A stretch of DNA of 64,000 nt from Pictodentalium vernedei (Eukaryota; Mollusca; Scaphopoda; Dentaliida; Dentaliidae): assembly GCA_031216915.1 (NCBI GenBank), contig CM062294.1, positions 394,807,217 to 394,871,216 on the forward strand, written 5' to 3'. Of the stretch, positions 34,610-45,579 are shown piece after piece. Position numbers and translations under genes: made by a program. The notes beneath the pieces are model-generated. The model was not told the DNA's origin and searched no databases. It saw nothing but the letters and a program-made list of their open reading frames with translations. Position 1 is the first letter of the stretch, and every line of letters starts with the position of its first letter.

Positions 34610-35827
34610 TTAGTGGACGACATTCTGAGCAACAGATAACAGACCTAAACAATGCAGGTCTCCAGAAATGGACTCAATATTTCTGAGATAAAAATTCATG
34701 AATGTGGATGGCTGAGACCAATATGCAGCCTTCATTAAATCTGTAATAGCAACACTATTTGCGTAAGCCCAAGATGTAGAAAGAGCTCTTACTTCATGAG
34801 CCGAAATCTTAAGCACAGACTGCTGAGTTGAAGATAGATTATCATAAGCAGTACGGATAGTTAATTGAATCCATCTAGCAATAGAATGGACCATAATTTC
34901 CTTTCTATAAGGCATCAGAGACAGAAAGAAGCCTTTTCGTCCCTTTCTGATAAACTGAGATCTCCGTTTATAAATACGTAAAGTTCTAACCGGACAGAGT
35001 AAAGGCCTATGCCCATCTGAAGATGGAAGGGACTTAATAACAATAGGTTCCGGATATTTATTAGGAGCCTGATTCTTAACCAAAAATCCAACATTAGTAG
35101 TAAAGGTAATAGTGTTCCCGACACTACGATAGTGAGAATCGTCCACAGATAGTGCATGAAGCTCACTGACTCTTCTAGCAGAAGAGAAAGCTAAGAGAAA
35201 TGCTGTCTTATAAGATAAGAATTTGAAGTCCACTGTCTCGAGAGGCTCAAATGGCTTTTCTTTTAGTTTAAGAAGAACCCAAGCTAAATTCCATTTAGGA
35301 ATTAATCTAAGGGTTCTAGGTCTATTTATCGAGAAGTTTCTAACTAATTTAGATAAAGAGACATTAGATCCAATTTGTAAACTATCATGGTGTGCATAGG
35401 TATCAGATAACATAGACCTATAACCTTTAATAGTAACAGGCTGTAGTTTGATCTCATCAAACAAGTATACTAGAAAGTTTGCAATGTCTGGAATGGAGGG
35501 ATCAAAAATATCAACAGAATGATCCCTACACCAACGACAAAAGACCTTCCACTTAGCCGCATAGTTTAGCGAAGAGGAGGTCCTCCTACAGTTAGAAATT
35601 GCGTCCTCTGCTCGTCCTGTAAAATGCTTGCCGTGCAAGAAGGACCACACAAAGGAAATACGTGAAGGTTGAGACCTTGCGGGTTGTGATGTAGTTGACG
35701 CGATTTCCCCTGCGAAAGAAGATCCTCTCGTGGAGGAAGCTTCCGCGGTATGTCCCACAGCAGACACCTGAGTAGATTTATCCACAGTCTCTGTGGAGAC
35801 AGAGATGCTACCAACAGAATTTTGCAT
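34610..35827 (-). CDS. Tyrosine recombinase (YR) of DIRS A4
   Basis: A 405-residue open frame encodes the integrase of DIRS-type elements. It inserts circular element DNA by site-specific strand exchange, without target duplication. The N-terminal third (Ser/Thr-rich, then YAAKWKVFCRWC) resembles a SAM-like DNA-binding arm. ITIKGYRSML-like TIKGYRSMLSDTY follows. The catalytic motifs are ARRVSELHAL (first Arg, about 35172), HEVRALSTSWA (His and second Arg, about 34786-34800), and STFMNFYLRN with the nucleophilic Tyr near 34689. The start at 35827 lies inside the RNase H-side frame (overlap about 260 nt). No stop or frameshift is seen. It could supply recombinase in trans. Confidence 0.88.
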   Translation of the reverse strand: MQNSVGSISVSTETVDKSTQVSAVGHTAEASSTRGSSFAGEIASTTSQPARSQPSRISFVWSFLHGKHFTGRAEDAISNCRRTSSSLNYAAKWKVFCRWCRDHSVDIFDPSIPDIANFLVYLFDEIKLQPVTIKGYRSMLSDTYAHHDSLQIGSNVSLSKLVRNFSINRPRTLRLIPKWNLAWVLLKLKEKPFEPLETVDFKFLSYKTAFLLAFSSARRVSELHALSVDDSHYRSVGNTITFTTNVGFLVKNQAPNKYPEPIVIKSLPSSDGHRPLLCPVRTLRIYKRRSQFIRKGRKGFFLSLMPYRKEIMVHSIARWIQLTIRTAYDNLSSTQQSVLKISAHEVRALSTSWAYANSVAITDLMKAAYWSQPSTFMNFYLRNIESISGDLHCLGLLSVAQNVVH

Positions 35828-36459
35828 TGAGATTGTTTTATCTTTAGCAATATCTGCTCAATCAACAGCGCTGGAGGATACGCATATCCTATCATTCCGT
35901 CCCACGGGATCAATAGAGCATCTACTGCATATGCTCGAGGATCCGGACATGGTGACACATACGTCTGCAACTGATTGTTGAGCTGTTTCGCAAATAAGTC
36001 TATCATTGGCCGCTAACATTGGTAGCAAAACTGATTGAATACCTGTTTGTTGATAGTCCATTCTGACGGCAACAAGCGACCCTTCCGTGAAAGGGAGTCT
36101 GCTAATACATTCAGACGACCCGGAATATGACGGACCGATAGTAGAACTTGGTGTTCTAGTACAAACAGAAGGATTCTTTCCGTTAAATTGAATAATGGAA
36201 TGGAATGAGTGCCTCACTGGTTCCGAATATACGCTACTACTGTCGTATTGTCAGACAGGATTTGGACATGTGCTTTCTGAATAATGTTCATCCAATGACA
36301 CAGTGCAAGCCAAATTGACATCATTTCTTTGATGTTTATGTGCTTGCCTAGAAACTGCAGATCCCAAAGACCCTGGCACTTCGAATCCGTTGGGATCAAT
36401 GTTGCACCCCAACCTGTTTGACTGGCATCCGTCATAATAGTAAAACTCGGATCCGGCAA
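35566..36459 (-). pseudogene. RNase H and C-terminal region of A4, one nonsense codon
   Basis: The frame shows the RNase H motif TIMTDASQTGWGATL, with later acidic sites (NIKEMMSI, ILSDNTTVVAYI). After the block around 36214 comes LADSLSRKG-type sequence, then DLFAKQLNNQLQTYVSPCPD, a segment conserved in YR retroelements between RNase H and YR. A UGA at 36214-36216 corresponds to GGA in A3 (CAG GGA GGC became CAG TGA GGC). The frame is shifted relative to RT by one inserted T near 36457. No methyltransferase domain is evident. Confidence 0.75.
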
Positions 36460-37720
36460 ACTGCATTGGAACTCCCTGAGTCAACCACTGAATGTTTGCC
36501 CAAGTCTGAATCTCTTGTTTCACTTGATTTGACAAGAGAACGTCTATATCGAGCGAATGAATCTTTACTCTCCAATTCTGAGTCAAGAAAATTTGGAGAG
36601 GACGAGTGCGTAACTGCCCCATTGGAATGAGATCCGCAGCGGCTCCACACAGACCTATCAGTCTCTTGAATTCTCTCGCTGTGACTTTGTCTGAGTGAAA
36701 ACAATAGCGAGCGTAACAACTGATTAATTTTGCTCTGGTTAACGGCAGACGAACGAGATTGTTGTGCGTCTTGAAGCTCATTCCCAAGTGGGTGAATGAC
36801 TTGGACGGCACCAGATCTGACTTCTCGTTTATTATAAAACAGAGACGTCGGAGTAATAAAAGCAGATTCTGCACATCATTCTGAAGCGTTAACTCGTTGC
36901 TGTACCTCTGAAGAATGTCGTCCAGGTAGGCCGACGTTACCGCTGACGAATGAGCTCGGAAATGCATCATTACTGAGTTCATTATTCGAGTGAAAGCCCA
37001 GGGCGCTAGGTTCAAACCGAAGCACATCGCTCGGAACTGATATACAACTCCCAGGACTACGAAGCGTAGATACTTTCTGAATGTCGGATGTACCGTGACG
37101 TGAAAGTACGCATCCTTGAGATCTATGCTTGTAGCATAGTCGTTCACCCAAATACTCGCTCTGACTGATCGAATTGTCTCCATACAGAACTTCGGAGCGA
37201 CGATCAGCTTGTTTATCCAGCTCAGATCTATGACTGGACGGAACGCGCCGTCTGGTTTCGGAACCAGAAACAGATGGCTGTAGAAACCCGGTGATTCCTG
37301 GTCTTCTACGACCTCTACCGCGTTCTTCTCCAGAAGAGACTGTACTTCTGATAGAAGAGCGTCTCTTTTCTGCGGATTTGACGGAAGCTGAGTCCATTTT
37401 GGACTTCGAGTTAATGGAGGCTTTCGTTTGAAGGATATTCTTAGTCCTTCCGAAATTACCCCTCGAACCCAGGGGTCGTCCGTAAATGATGCCCAATTGT
37501 TTATAAAACTTGACAATCTTCCGCCTACCGGAACACGATAGAGGTTCATACCATCACCTCCTGGACCTGCGAGGCTTGCGGAAGGAGAAACTACGTCCTC
37601 CACGACCCGCACCTCGCCCCGTCGACCTAGGGACGTCTGACCGGTTATCTCGGCCAGTATAACGTCCCCTACGTGAGTCACTGCCTTGACGGTTTTAGAA
37701 TAAGACCTAGAGGTCACATA
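36460..37720 (-). CDS. Reverse transcriptase domain of DIRS A4
   Basis: RNA-directed DNA polymerase, read in the long minus-strand frame 36251-38371. The blocks in order are VGGRLSSFINNWASF, GFYSHLFLVPKPDGAFRPV (fingers), SIDLKDAYFHVTVHP (first catalytic Asp, about 37105-37133), FGLNLAPWAFT, and AYLDDIL (YxDD box, 36911-36931). LGMSFKTHNNL follows. All three catalytic Asp are present. In A1 and A2 the RT frame overlaps gag in another frame. Here a one-base deletion near 37693 (GGTTTTAG against GGTCTCTAG) puts RT in frame with the gag C-terminus. The frame leaves RNase H at 36457. Confidence 0.88.
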
Positions 37721-39673
37721 GGAACCTCTATAGGAACTTCCCTTGGGCGTACTTGTCCCAGAAGTGCTCGTCTTACTCTTTTCTGCTGTATCCGACTTTT
37801 TAGAAGCGGATTTGAATAGCAGAGAATCCAAAGCTTTCTTAGTTATCTGATCATAGATTGCTGAAAGCTTGCCGTCGAGGAGAAGCTCTCCGGAGACTGA
37901 AGCGACTCTGAGAGAGTTTTTCACTTTACCATCCACGCGCGTGGATGTAGCTAGGGCCGCATCACGTCTAACCAACTCCAGGTTTGCCACTGAAAGGGCG
38001 GAGTTATACGTGGAATAAGCTATGGCCCTCGAAAGAACTCTTAAGGAGGATTGTATATCCTGGAATTCTTTCCCTTGAAGACATAATGATAACGCTTTAG
38101 TAAGGTGATCTGCGTATGATAAGGCGTCTAAGTTAACTCTATTAGACATTATTGTCGTTTTCAACGTCGTGGTTGGAATTGACATAGACGACGGTATAGA
38201 CAATTCTAGGTCTTCAACCTGGTCGTCTAAACGCAGAGGAACTCTCAGTATGCCCTGCCCTGCCATTTCAAATTTATTCCTTGAATTGATGAAAGGCAGA
38301 TGTAAAGCATTTGCGGACAAGAAACCATACTTGCTCGTTTTGGTAGCAAGCTTATATATAGCGTCATTCAATAGTTCAAATGTTCTTGTGACATTATTGG
38401 ACTGTGTCGGAAACTCAGGGACGATGTCCCCAAACCGATAAAAAAAATTCTGTGTCCAGTGACGCTATGAGTCTCTTATCCGGCATCGCAGCATTCTGGT
38501 CCGACGGAACAACCTCTGGAAGATAATGCCGGATAAAATCTATGGCAGCTTTATGTTGTTCGGAAACGGAAAACTCCAGATCCTCTGAATCCCTTTTGCC
38601 ATCCTGTCGAACCATATGAAGTTCTCGGTCGTCCGTACCTGGTGCTTCAGCGGAGCGTATCGACCCATCGTCGTCGGATAATTCCTGATCCGACAGAGAT
38701 TCTGTCGTCTGCTGGGATGCTGCAATAAGTTGTGCTATTTGTGATAGCACGTCCATCACTGAGGCCTGTGGTGCAGCGGTCTTACGTTGCTTTGCAGCTG
38801 GAAGCTCCCTGGACGTTGACTCCTGCATATTTCTTTTATGCGAACGTCCGGAGTCTACAGGCCTCGTGACCTGGTCGCCGTGGAATCCCTGATCGGCGAA
38901 GCTGGCTGGATATCCGTGGTCACGTAGCCAAGGTGCGGTCGTGTGCGCTGGCGTGAGGATGAGGAAGCCATATTGACAGTCTCTCCGGACTGCTTATATA
39001 ACGGAGCGTCCCAAGTGGCGGACGTATGCTCCGAATGGGAAACATTTTGTACCACAACATCTGGTCCCAGATGTTGTTGTACGAGAGAGTGGCCTCTCTC
39101 GCTCGCAGCCCGGATGGACCTGGACGAGCTAGGAATCAGACTAATAGGGTTCCTCCGATCTATCCTCTGATCCGTCGTCACTGGGTGTGCACTTTGTGTT
39201 ATTATAGTGCTTGCATCACCCAAATCTCCTTCCTGGACTGCAACGGACGAACCCGGCTGCCGAGCCATTCGATGAATGGTCGCTACACTGGGCGAGCTAG
39301 CGGACGCCAATGCCGTCAATCCTACTAGGGACCTCTTAGGCAATTGACGTATTTCCACGAGTACTTTTGCCGCTAACTCTTCATTTAACTGTGACGACGG
39401 AGGCACACTTTTGGAAGACATCACGGAAACATCACCCTGTTCTTGTTCCTCTGAAAAAGAGATTGAAAAACTAGAGTGACCCTGTGGAGAAAGGACCGGC
39501 ATGGCCTTTTCCCCGCTAACAACATACCGTGACACACGTTTCCAATGTTTGTCATCCCAATTGACACGCACTGAGCAGGAGTTAGTGTGAGTACACTGTC
39601 TACAATTAATACAATGATTATGAAAGTCAGTAGAAGATTTCCTCTTATTACAATTTGAACAATATCCTTTCAT
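37554..39673 (-). pseudogene. gag: gag of DIRS A4, three frame changes
   Basis: The start at 39673 (MKGYCSNC) gives the Cys/His cluster C-x2-C-x12-C-x2-C-x2-C-x5-C. The first frame ends at 38855 because about 22 bp are missing compared with A1. The next frame (38415-38828) carries LLSQIAQLIAASQQ-like LSQIAQLIAASQQTT and LSEQHKAA-like VSEQHKAAIDFIRHYLPE. An added base in an A run near 38448 shifts it again. The rest is open in 36251-38371 and includes ANLELVRRDAALATS. By family, Gag coats the RNA; no enzymatic motif is seen. Confidence 0.8.
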
Positions 39674-40538
39674 TGTGAAAAGAACACAAACAGTCCTAGT
39701 ACTCGCACAAACCCCTGAAAACAAAGATACATAATAACATGATCCATTAACATATAGAAAAAATAAATGAAATCAAAAAATTTTTTGAAAAGTTTCTGAA
39801 AGTAACGTTGAGCCCCAATAGATCCCCAAAAAGCCTAAGTGTGGACAAAATTTTTAAAAATATTTCAAAAAAATTAATGCAACACTTACGTATAATAATA
39901 ATGTATCTTGTTATGATTAAGCTAATACAAAGACAAGAAATCACTCTCAACAGAAACCACTGTCAATGTAAACAAGAAGTGTATAAAAACCGGAAACATG
40001 ACTCCAGGCACTGATAAACATGGCCCGAAATCAGTTACCAATTACAACACTATCTGATGCAAAACAGAGACTTCCAGGGAAGAAACTGCTGAACATCAGA
40101 TGGTAGATGCAGAACACAATGCCTAAACACCCATGGGTGAGGACGTAAACATGGGAAAAAAACAGAATTCATTCTGTTACCAAGCTAAAACTCCCAAGAA
40201 ATTTTAGTAATAATATTACAGAAAATATGCCAAAAGCATGGGAGAATAGCAAGGGCGGACTAAAGGAAAGGGAGAGAGGAAACACTGATCAAGCAGTGTA
40301 ACTTTATAGCAAGAATGACAACAACAGGCCCATGCCTTGAAATTAGGGAACATAACATAATTTCATAAAAAAATTTTAAGTTACAGCCCTGATTATTTCC
40401 TGCCACTTATTTTTCCTCTCCTCCTTCTATTTCCTCTTAGATCCATCATTTCTCTAATATTTATGTGTCTGGCATCATTTAAACTGAGATTTACAAGCAC
40501 AAATATCAGTCAGATGTGAACTGATGAAGGGCCAAACA
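39674..40538 (-). promoter_or_regulatory. 5' leader of DIRS A4
   Basis: Serial inverted repeats conserved with A1 and A3: ACAGAATTCATTCTGT (about 40162-40177), CACTGATCAAGCAGTG (about 40283-40298), CTATCTGATG/CATCAGATGG, and CTCCCA/TGGGAG. The region between them is less conserved, so the stems may be functional RNA. Confidence 0.6.
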
Positions 40539-40740
40539 AAGATTGATAATTGGCGCCAATTTCGAGACCTCCTTGACACTGCGCATGCGCAGTGGAGGAA
40601 AAGTATGGAGAACCATTTAGGACATGTTATTTTCAGTTTTAGATGCAAATTTTGGGGATTGGGGGGCAAAATTTGTGTTTGGCCCTAGATTTTGAGAATT
40701 AGCACCAGCTGTGTCTGGGTCATTGGTACAGTATAAAAAT
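40539..40740. repeat. Right inverted terminal repeat of A4
   Basis: It has CTGCGCATGCGCAG at 40579-40592 and AATTGGCGCCAATT at about 40548-40561. By orientation this ITR is upstream of gag and is the likely promoter. Confidence 0.93.
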
Positions 40741-41767
40741 ATAGTCTGTTTTTGGAAACCAACAACATCAAATGGGAATGCTGCAGACAAATGTAACTTG
40801 TTTTACTGGACACAAAACTGATAGGGAAACATTTTTGCAAGTAGTAAGTGTATTCAAATATCGAGGTTTTGACCCACTTCTGACTGGAAGAGGAGATATA
40901 CTTCTTAAAAGATTAAAATTCCAGTTTCTGTGGATTTCTCCCCAAAAAATTTTCAAGAACAATTGACCATTCGCAGGTCTTGGAGTGACATTACAAGTTG
41001 CATGGACAAAATATTCCAGTAAGTATTTGTTAACCCTCCAGAGGCTGCCAAGCATAGACGTTTTGAGAAAATGGGTTGTTCTTGGGCACCCATAACACCC
41101 AATGTATACCAGCAAGATAAACATAACTTCCTTTATTGGAAGTGGAATTCAATGAGAATTTTTGTAAGTAATGAAGGTATTCACAAAACCAAGCATTAAC
41201 CCGTTTAGGGCTGGTTACAAGCGATACCCCTCAAAAGGTTAAAAATTCACGTTATCCGAGGATTTCTCTAAAAACATCTTGTAGATTTTCAAGAAAAAAT
41301 GGCCATTCTCCGATCTTAGTGTGACATTACAAGTTGCATGTACAAAATATTCCAGCAAGCATTTATTAACCCACTGCAGGTTCTCAAACATCAAACTTTT
41401 GATAAAATGGGCTGTGTTTGCATACCCACAGCACCCAAAGTTAAGAGGAGAGATCAACATAAGTGGAAGTAAAATACACTGAGAATTATTTTTGGAAGTA
41501 ATAAGGATATTCAAAAAAAAACAACACTTAACCCCTTTTGGCCTGAATAAACAATCATACCCATCAAAAGCTTAACATTCATGTTCTCCCTGGATTTCTC
41601 TGAAAACATCTTGTAGATTTTAAAAGAAAAAAATGGACATTCTCAGTTCTTGGTATGACGTTACAACTCGCAAGGAGATATATTCCTGTTAGCTCTTGTT
41701 AACCCTCTACAAGCTGCCAGTCACCAATATTTTGGATACATTTTAGATGAAAGTGTCAATGACACTG
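40741..41767. repeat. R330 tandem array, middle part
   Basis: The ~330-bp units continue after A4, with TGGATTTCTC marks near 40934, 41267 and 41592. The array stops at about 41750, where H5 begins, and a short remainder resumes at 44084-44194. Confidence 0.72.
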
Positions 41768-44079
41768 TAGCTCAACCTGTCAAGACATGTACATGTATAG
41801 TATGTGACACAGCAATGACAAAGATCTAGGTAATGACCTGATAACAAAGGTACATATCCCAAAACATACTCATTCCTGTCCCAAGGTGAAAACAAAGGTA
41901 CCCAAGAAGTTTCATGAAGATCAGTTCATAAATACGAGCTGTATAGAAGTTGTGACAAAAGACTGATTGGACCTAATTTCGGTACAAAATGGCCACTGGC
42001 AGCCATCTTGAATTTTGGACCACACTCAGAAACACTTGTTCTCGTCCCAAGGTGATAACAAAGGTACCCAATAAGTTTCGTAAAGATCGGTTCATAAATA
42101 CGGCCTCTAGCCTGAGCCGTATAGAAGTTGTGTACAAAAAACTGATTAGACCGAATTTCGGTACAAAATGGCTACTGGCAGCCATCTTGAATTTTGGACC
42201 ACACTCAGAAACACTTGTTCTCGTCCCAAGGTGATAACAAAGGTACCCAAGAAGTTTCGTGAAGATCGGTTCATAAATACAGCCTCTAGCCCTAGCCGTA
42301 TTGACATGTGCACTTACAGTGTATAAGTAGCACTAAATAAATCAAAATTCATCTAATCTGCATAATTTCTGCACGAGAAAAAAACCCGTACTGTATGTGA
42401 TGTATTCCATTTTACTAAACATTCATACAAAAATTTATTCAAATTAGAACTTTCATACAGAAGTTCTGTACAAAAGACTGACTGCACTAATTTTGGTAGA
42501 AAATGGCGGTGGTGGCCATCTTGAATTTCGGACCACACCCAAAAACACTCGTTCTCATCCCACGGTGATAATAAAGGTACCCAACAAGTTTCGTAAAGAT
42601 CGGTTCATAAATACGGCCTCTAGCCTGAGCCGTATAGAAGTTGTGTACAAAAAACTGATTAGACCGAATTTCGGTACAAAATGGCTACTGGCAGCCATCT
42701 TGAATTTTGGACCGCACTCAGAAACACCCGTTCTCGTCCCAAGGTGATAACAGAGGTACCCAAGAAGTTTCGTGAAGATCTGTTGATAAATACAGCCTCT
42801 AGCCCGAGCCGTATTGACATGTGTACTTACTGTGTGTTAGTAGCACTGAAAAAATCAAAGTTCATCTAATTTGCATAATTTCTGCACGAGAAAAAAACCT
42901 GTATTATATGTGATGTATCTCATGGTACTAAACATTCACACAAACAATTTTTCAAATCAGCGCTTTCATATGGAAGTTCTGTGCAAAAATCTGATTGCAC
43001 CTAGTTTTGAACAAAATGGCTGCCATTGGCCATCTGGAATTTCGGACCGCACCCAAAAACACTCGTTCTCGTCCCACATTGATACCAAAGGTACCCAAGA
43101 AGTTTCGTAAAGATCGGTTTATAAATGCTGCCTCTAGCCAGCGCCGTATTGGCATTTGCATTACAGTGCTGAAATTAACACTAAATACATCAAAGTTAGT
43201 CTAATTTGCATAATTTACGTACGTGATAAAACCCGTATTATATGTGATGTATCCCATGGTACTACACATTCATACAAAAAATTATTCAAATCAGCGCTTT
43301 CAAATGGAAGTTCTGCGCAAAAATCTGATTTCACCTAAGTCTGGACAAAATGGCCAACATGAATTTCGGATCGGACCTCAAACACTCGTTCTCGTCCCAC
43401 GGTCATAACAAAGGTACCCAAGAAGTTTCGTAAAGATCGGTTCATAAATACGGCCTCTAGCCCAAGCCATATTGAATTGTTGACGGACAGACGGACGCTA
43501 CAACATTTCGGGTTTATGGGCTACCAAAAAAACATTTTGTATGTCCAAAACCTTATTTTACCCAGAACCCCACCCCCTCCACCCTAGAACTTATATTTAA
43601 CCCTAACCCCACCCCTCCACCAAAAAAACACACCCTAACCCTAACCCTACCCCACCCTGACCCTAAAATCCCACCCTAACCCCCACCCACCCCCAGGACC
43701 TAACCCCCCCCCAACCTTAAGACCTACTCTGGGGCTACCCCTAACCCTAACCCCCACCCCACCCCTGACCCAACCCCACCCTAGCCAAACCAATAGGATT
43801 AGGAGCTATTTTTCTGTTTAGGGGCTACTAAAACTAAAACCCCACCCCTGACCCCAACCCTTGAACCCCCCAGGACCTAACCCTCCCCAACCTTAAGCTC
43901 TACTCTGGGGCTACCCCTAACCCTAACCCACTCCTAACCCTAACACTACCTTAATTTGGAGATAGCCCCTAATAATAATATCCCCTAAACCCACAATGTT
44001 GGCCCAGACAGACGGACAGACAGACGACGGACGAATGGCCATGGCATAAGCTCAAATTTGGCTTTGCCAAAGTTGAGCT
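41768..44079. mobile_element. Tandem-core interspersed element H5
   Basis: Head TAGCTCAAC (41768-41776) is complementary to the tail arm GTTGAGCTA. The tail hairpin AGCTCAAATTTGGC/GCCAAAGTTGAGCT is at 44049-44079. The core repeats ~196-bp and ~400-bp units with CACTCGTTCTCGTCCCA, GGTACCCAAGAAGTTTCG and AAAGATCGGTTCATAAATAC. R330 sequence lies on both sides, so H5 inserted in R330. A second, TIR-bearing element (43501-44001) interrupts its microsatellite. Short ORFs are repeat translations. Confidence 0.68.
43501..44001. mobile_element. MITE with telomere-like C-rich interior
   Basis: The head CAACATTTCGGGTTTATGGG and the complement of the tail, CAACATTGTGGGTTTAGGGG, match at 17 of 20 positions. 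The interior is C-rich with scattered CCCTAACCCTAACCC and many irregular variants. It interrupts the GACGGACAGACGG run of H5. No target duplication is clear. It is 501 bp and non-coding. Confidence 0.6.
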
Positions 44080-44083
44080 AATA

Positions 44084-44194
44084 AAATGGACCATTTTCAA
44101 ATTGCCACAGACAGCACTTAATGGGTATGTGTCAAACAAACATAACTCATTTTGTTGGCCATTAACTTGTCGACAACGATATTGATATTAACCC
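44084..44194. repeat. R330 remainder
   Basis: AAAATGGACC...CCACAGACAGCACTT...CATAACTCATTTTGTTGG matches the R330 unit and follows H5 directly. It ends where the A5 ICR begins. Confidence 0.6.
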
Positions 44195-45545
44195 TCATTG
44201 GTAAGTATGGAAAATTTACAAATTACTATGAATTTATAACATTTTTCCAACTGTACCCAATGGCCCAGACTTAGCTGAATCGTAAAAAGGTGGAGAGCCT
44301 AGGACTTCCGAAATAGATCAACATAGTTCCAATCCTGCAATCCATGATGAAAGGAAATTAAAATAATTAGGAATTACATGTATGTCTCTCTATACAGTAA
44401 TAGAGGACACATATTCTAAATAAGGAGCCCAAATAAAGTAATTCCTTATTGTAAGCATGAAGACAATGCTACTTTGGATGTAACAAGTTCCTAATTTTTA
44501 AGGCTAGAACGGACTAAGCCCCAAAAATTAGGATGGCGTATCTGAGAATGAGTGAAAATCCCCCACAAACATACGCCATACAATAACACTTCAGCTGTAT
44601 GCAGGATATAATTATGGATAAAACAGATTCCATCATAGTTACATACTCTTTAAGCCAGAGAAGAGGTAAAAATCCCCCCCCCCCCCCACACCTTTCTTTT
44701 GAAGGAATCTTCAAAAGAAAGAGGGGAGAGCTCTGGAATCAATTAGAGTAGCACCAAAAAACAATATAAATAATCATCGAACAGGCACTCAGGTATTAAT
44801 TCATGATTAATAACTGGTGCTTAACGCCACTTCAGAAGTTAAGGCTATAGCAACGATCCTGGTAATTAATATTGCCCGCTATATAAACGTACACCGCAGA
44901 CGGCGTACACAGATACGTCAAAAACCGGTGATATAAAATATAACATACGCATGACCAATTGAGCCAGCCACACTGAACTATCCCTGAAGAGAAAACACAT
45001 TTCCTAGGTAATCCACAGGCTGCCTCTGTACAATAAATCCAGTAACAACACTCTCCAACGTGTACTATCCGATATCTACAATCGTAAACACATGGGAATA
45101 TGCAAAATGAGTACTGACATAATAGAAACCTGGATCTAGAAATGAAAGTTAGCATGATTAACAGGCTCCGACATGGACAGCCCCCAAAATAGATTATGAG
45201 TTCAAGGTTCACAAAATACAATAAAGCGTTAGCCTTAAAATATAATGCGCGAGAGCATTTATATTTAGCATGTAATCATCTGAATACCAGTTAACTGGTT
45301 ATGCAGTCTGCAAGGTACTCAAGAGTAGCAATTTAATTGTGATGATTTTTAAATAAGCGCTTGTATACAACAAATCAACAAATAATCACAGGAAACTAAT
45401 CCACCAAAAATCGGATGTGCCCATGAGGTCGCCATAGAACATGACCCAAATGCATAGTATGTATGTATTAAATTAGATGAGGCTTGCGGGAAGAAAACTA
45501 CGTCTTGCCCGGTAGTTGCTTTTAAACACATAGGCAGTGTGTGTG

Positions 45546-45579
<34 letters not shown>

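Larger units (their letters stand above)
33622..40740 (-). mobile_element. DIRS-type retrotransposon A4 (best preserved copy)
   Basis: This 7119-bp element has both ITRs, leader, gag, RT-RNase H, YR and ICR in order on the minus strand. The ends are GTTAAAAAATTT and CAGTATAAAAAT. It sits inside R330; joining the flanks (...CGAAAAAA and ATAGTCTG...) gives a sequence close to the neighbouring units (...GATAAAATGGGCTG...), with no target duplication. Lesions are small: a 22-bp deletion and A-run indel in gag, a one-base deletion fusing gag and RT frames, a one-base insertion between RT and RNase H, and one UGA in RNase H. The YR frame is open. Confidence 0.95.

Noticed and set aside
43540..43980. 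Possible telomere or chromosome end (CCCTAA runs)
   Set aside because: The repeats are irregular, mixed with CCCCACCC variants, flanked by inverted repeats, and lie within an internal element.
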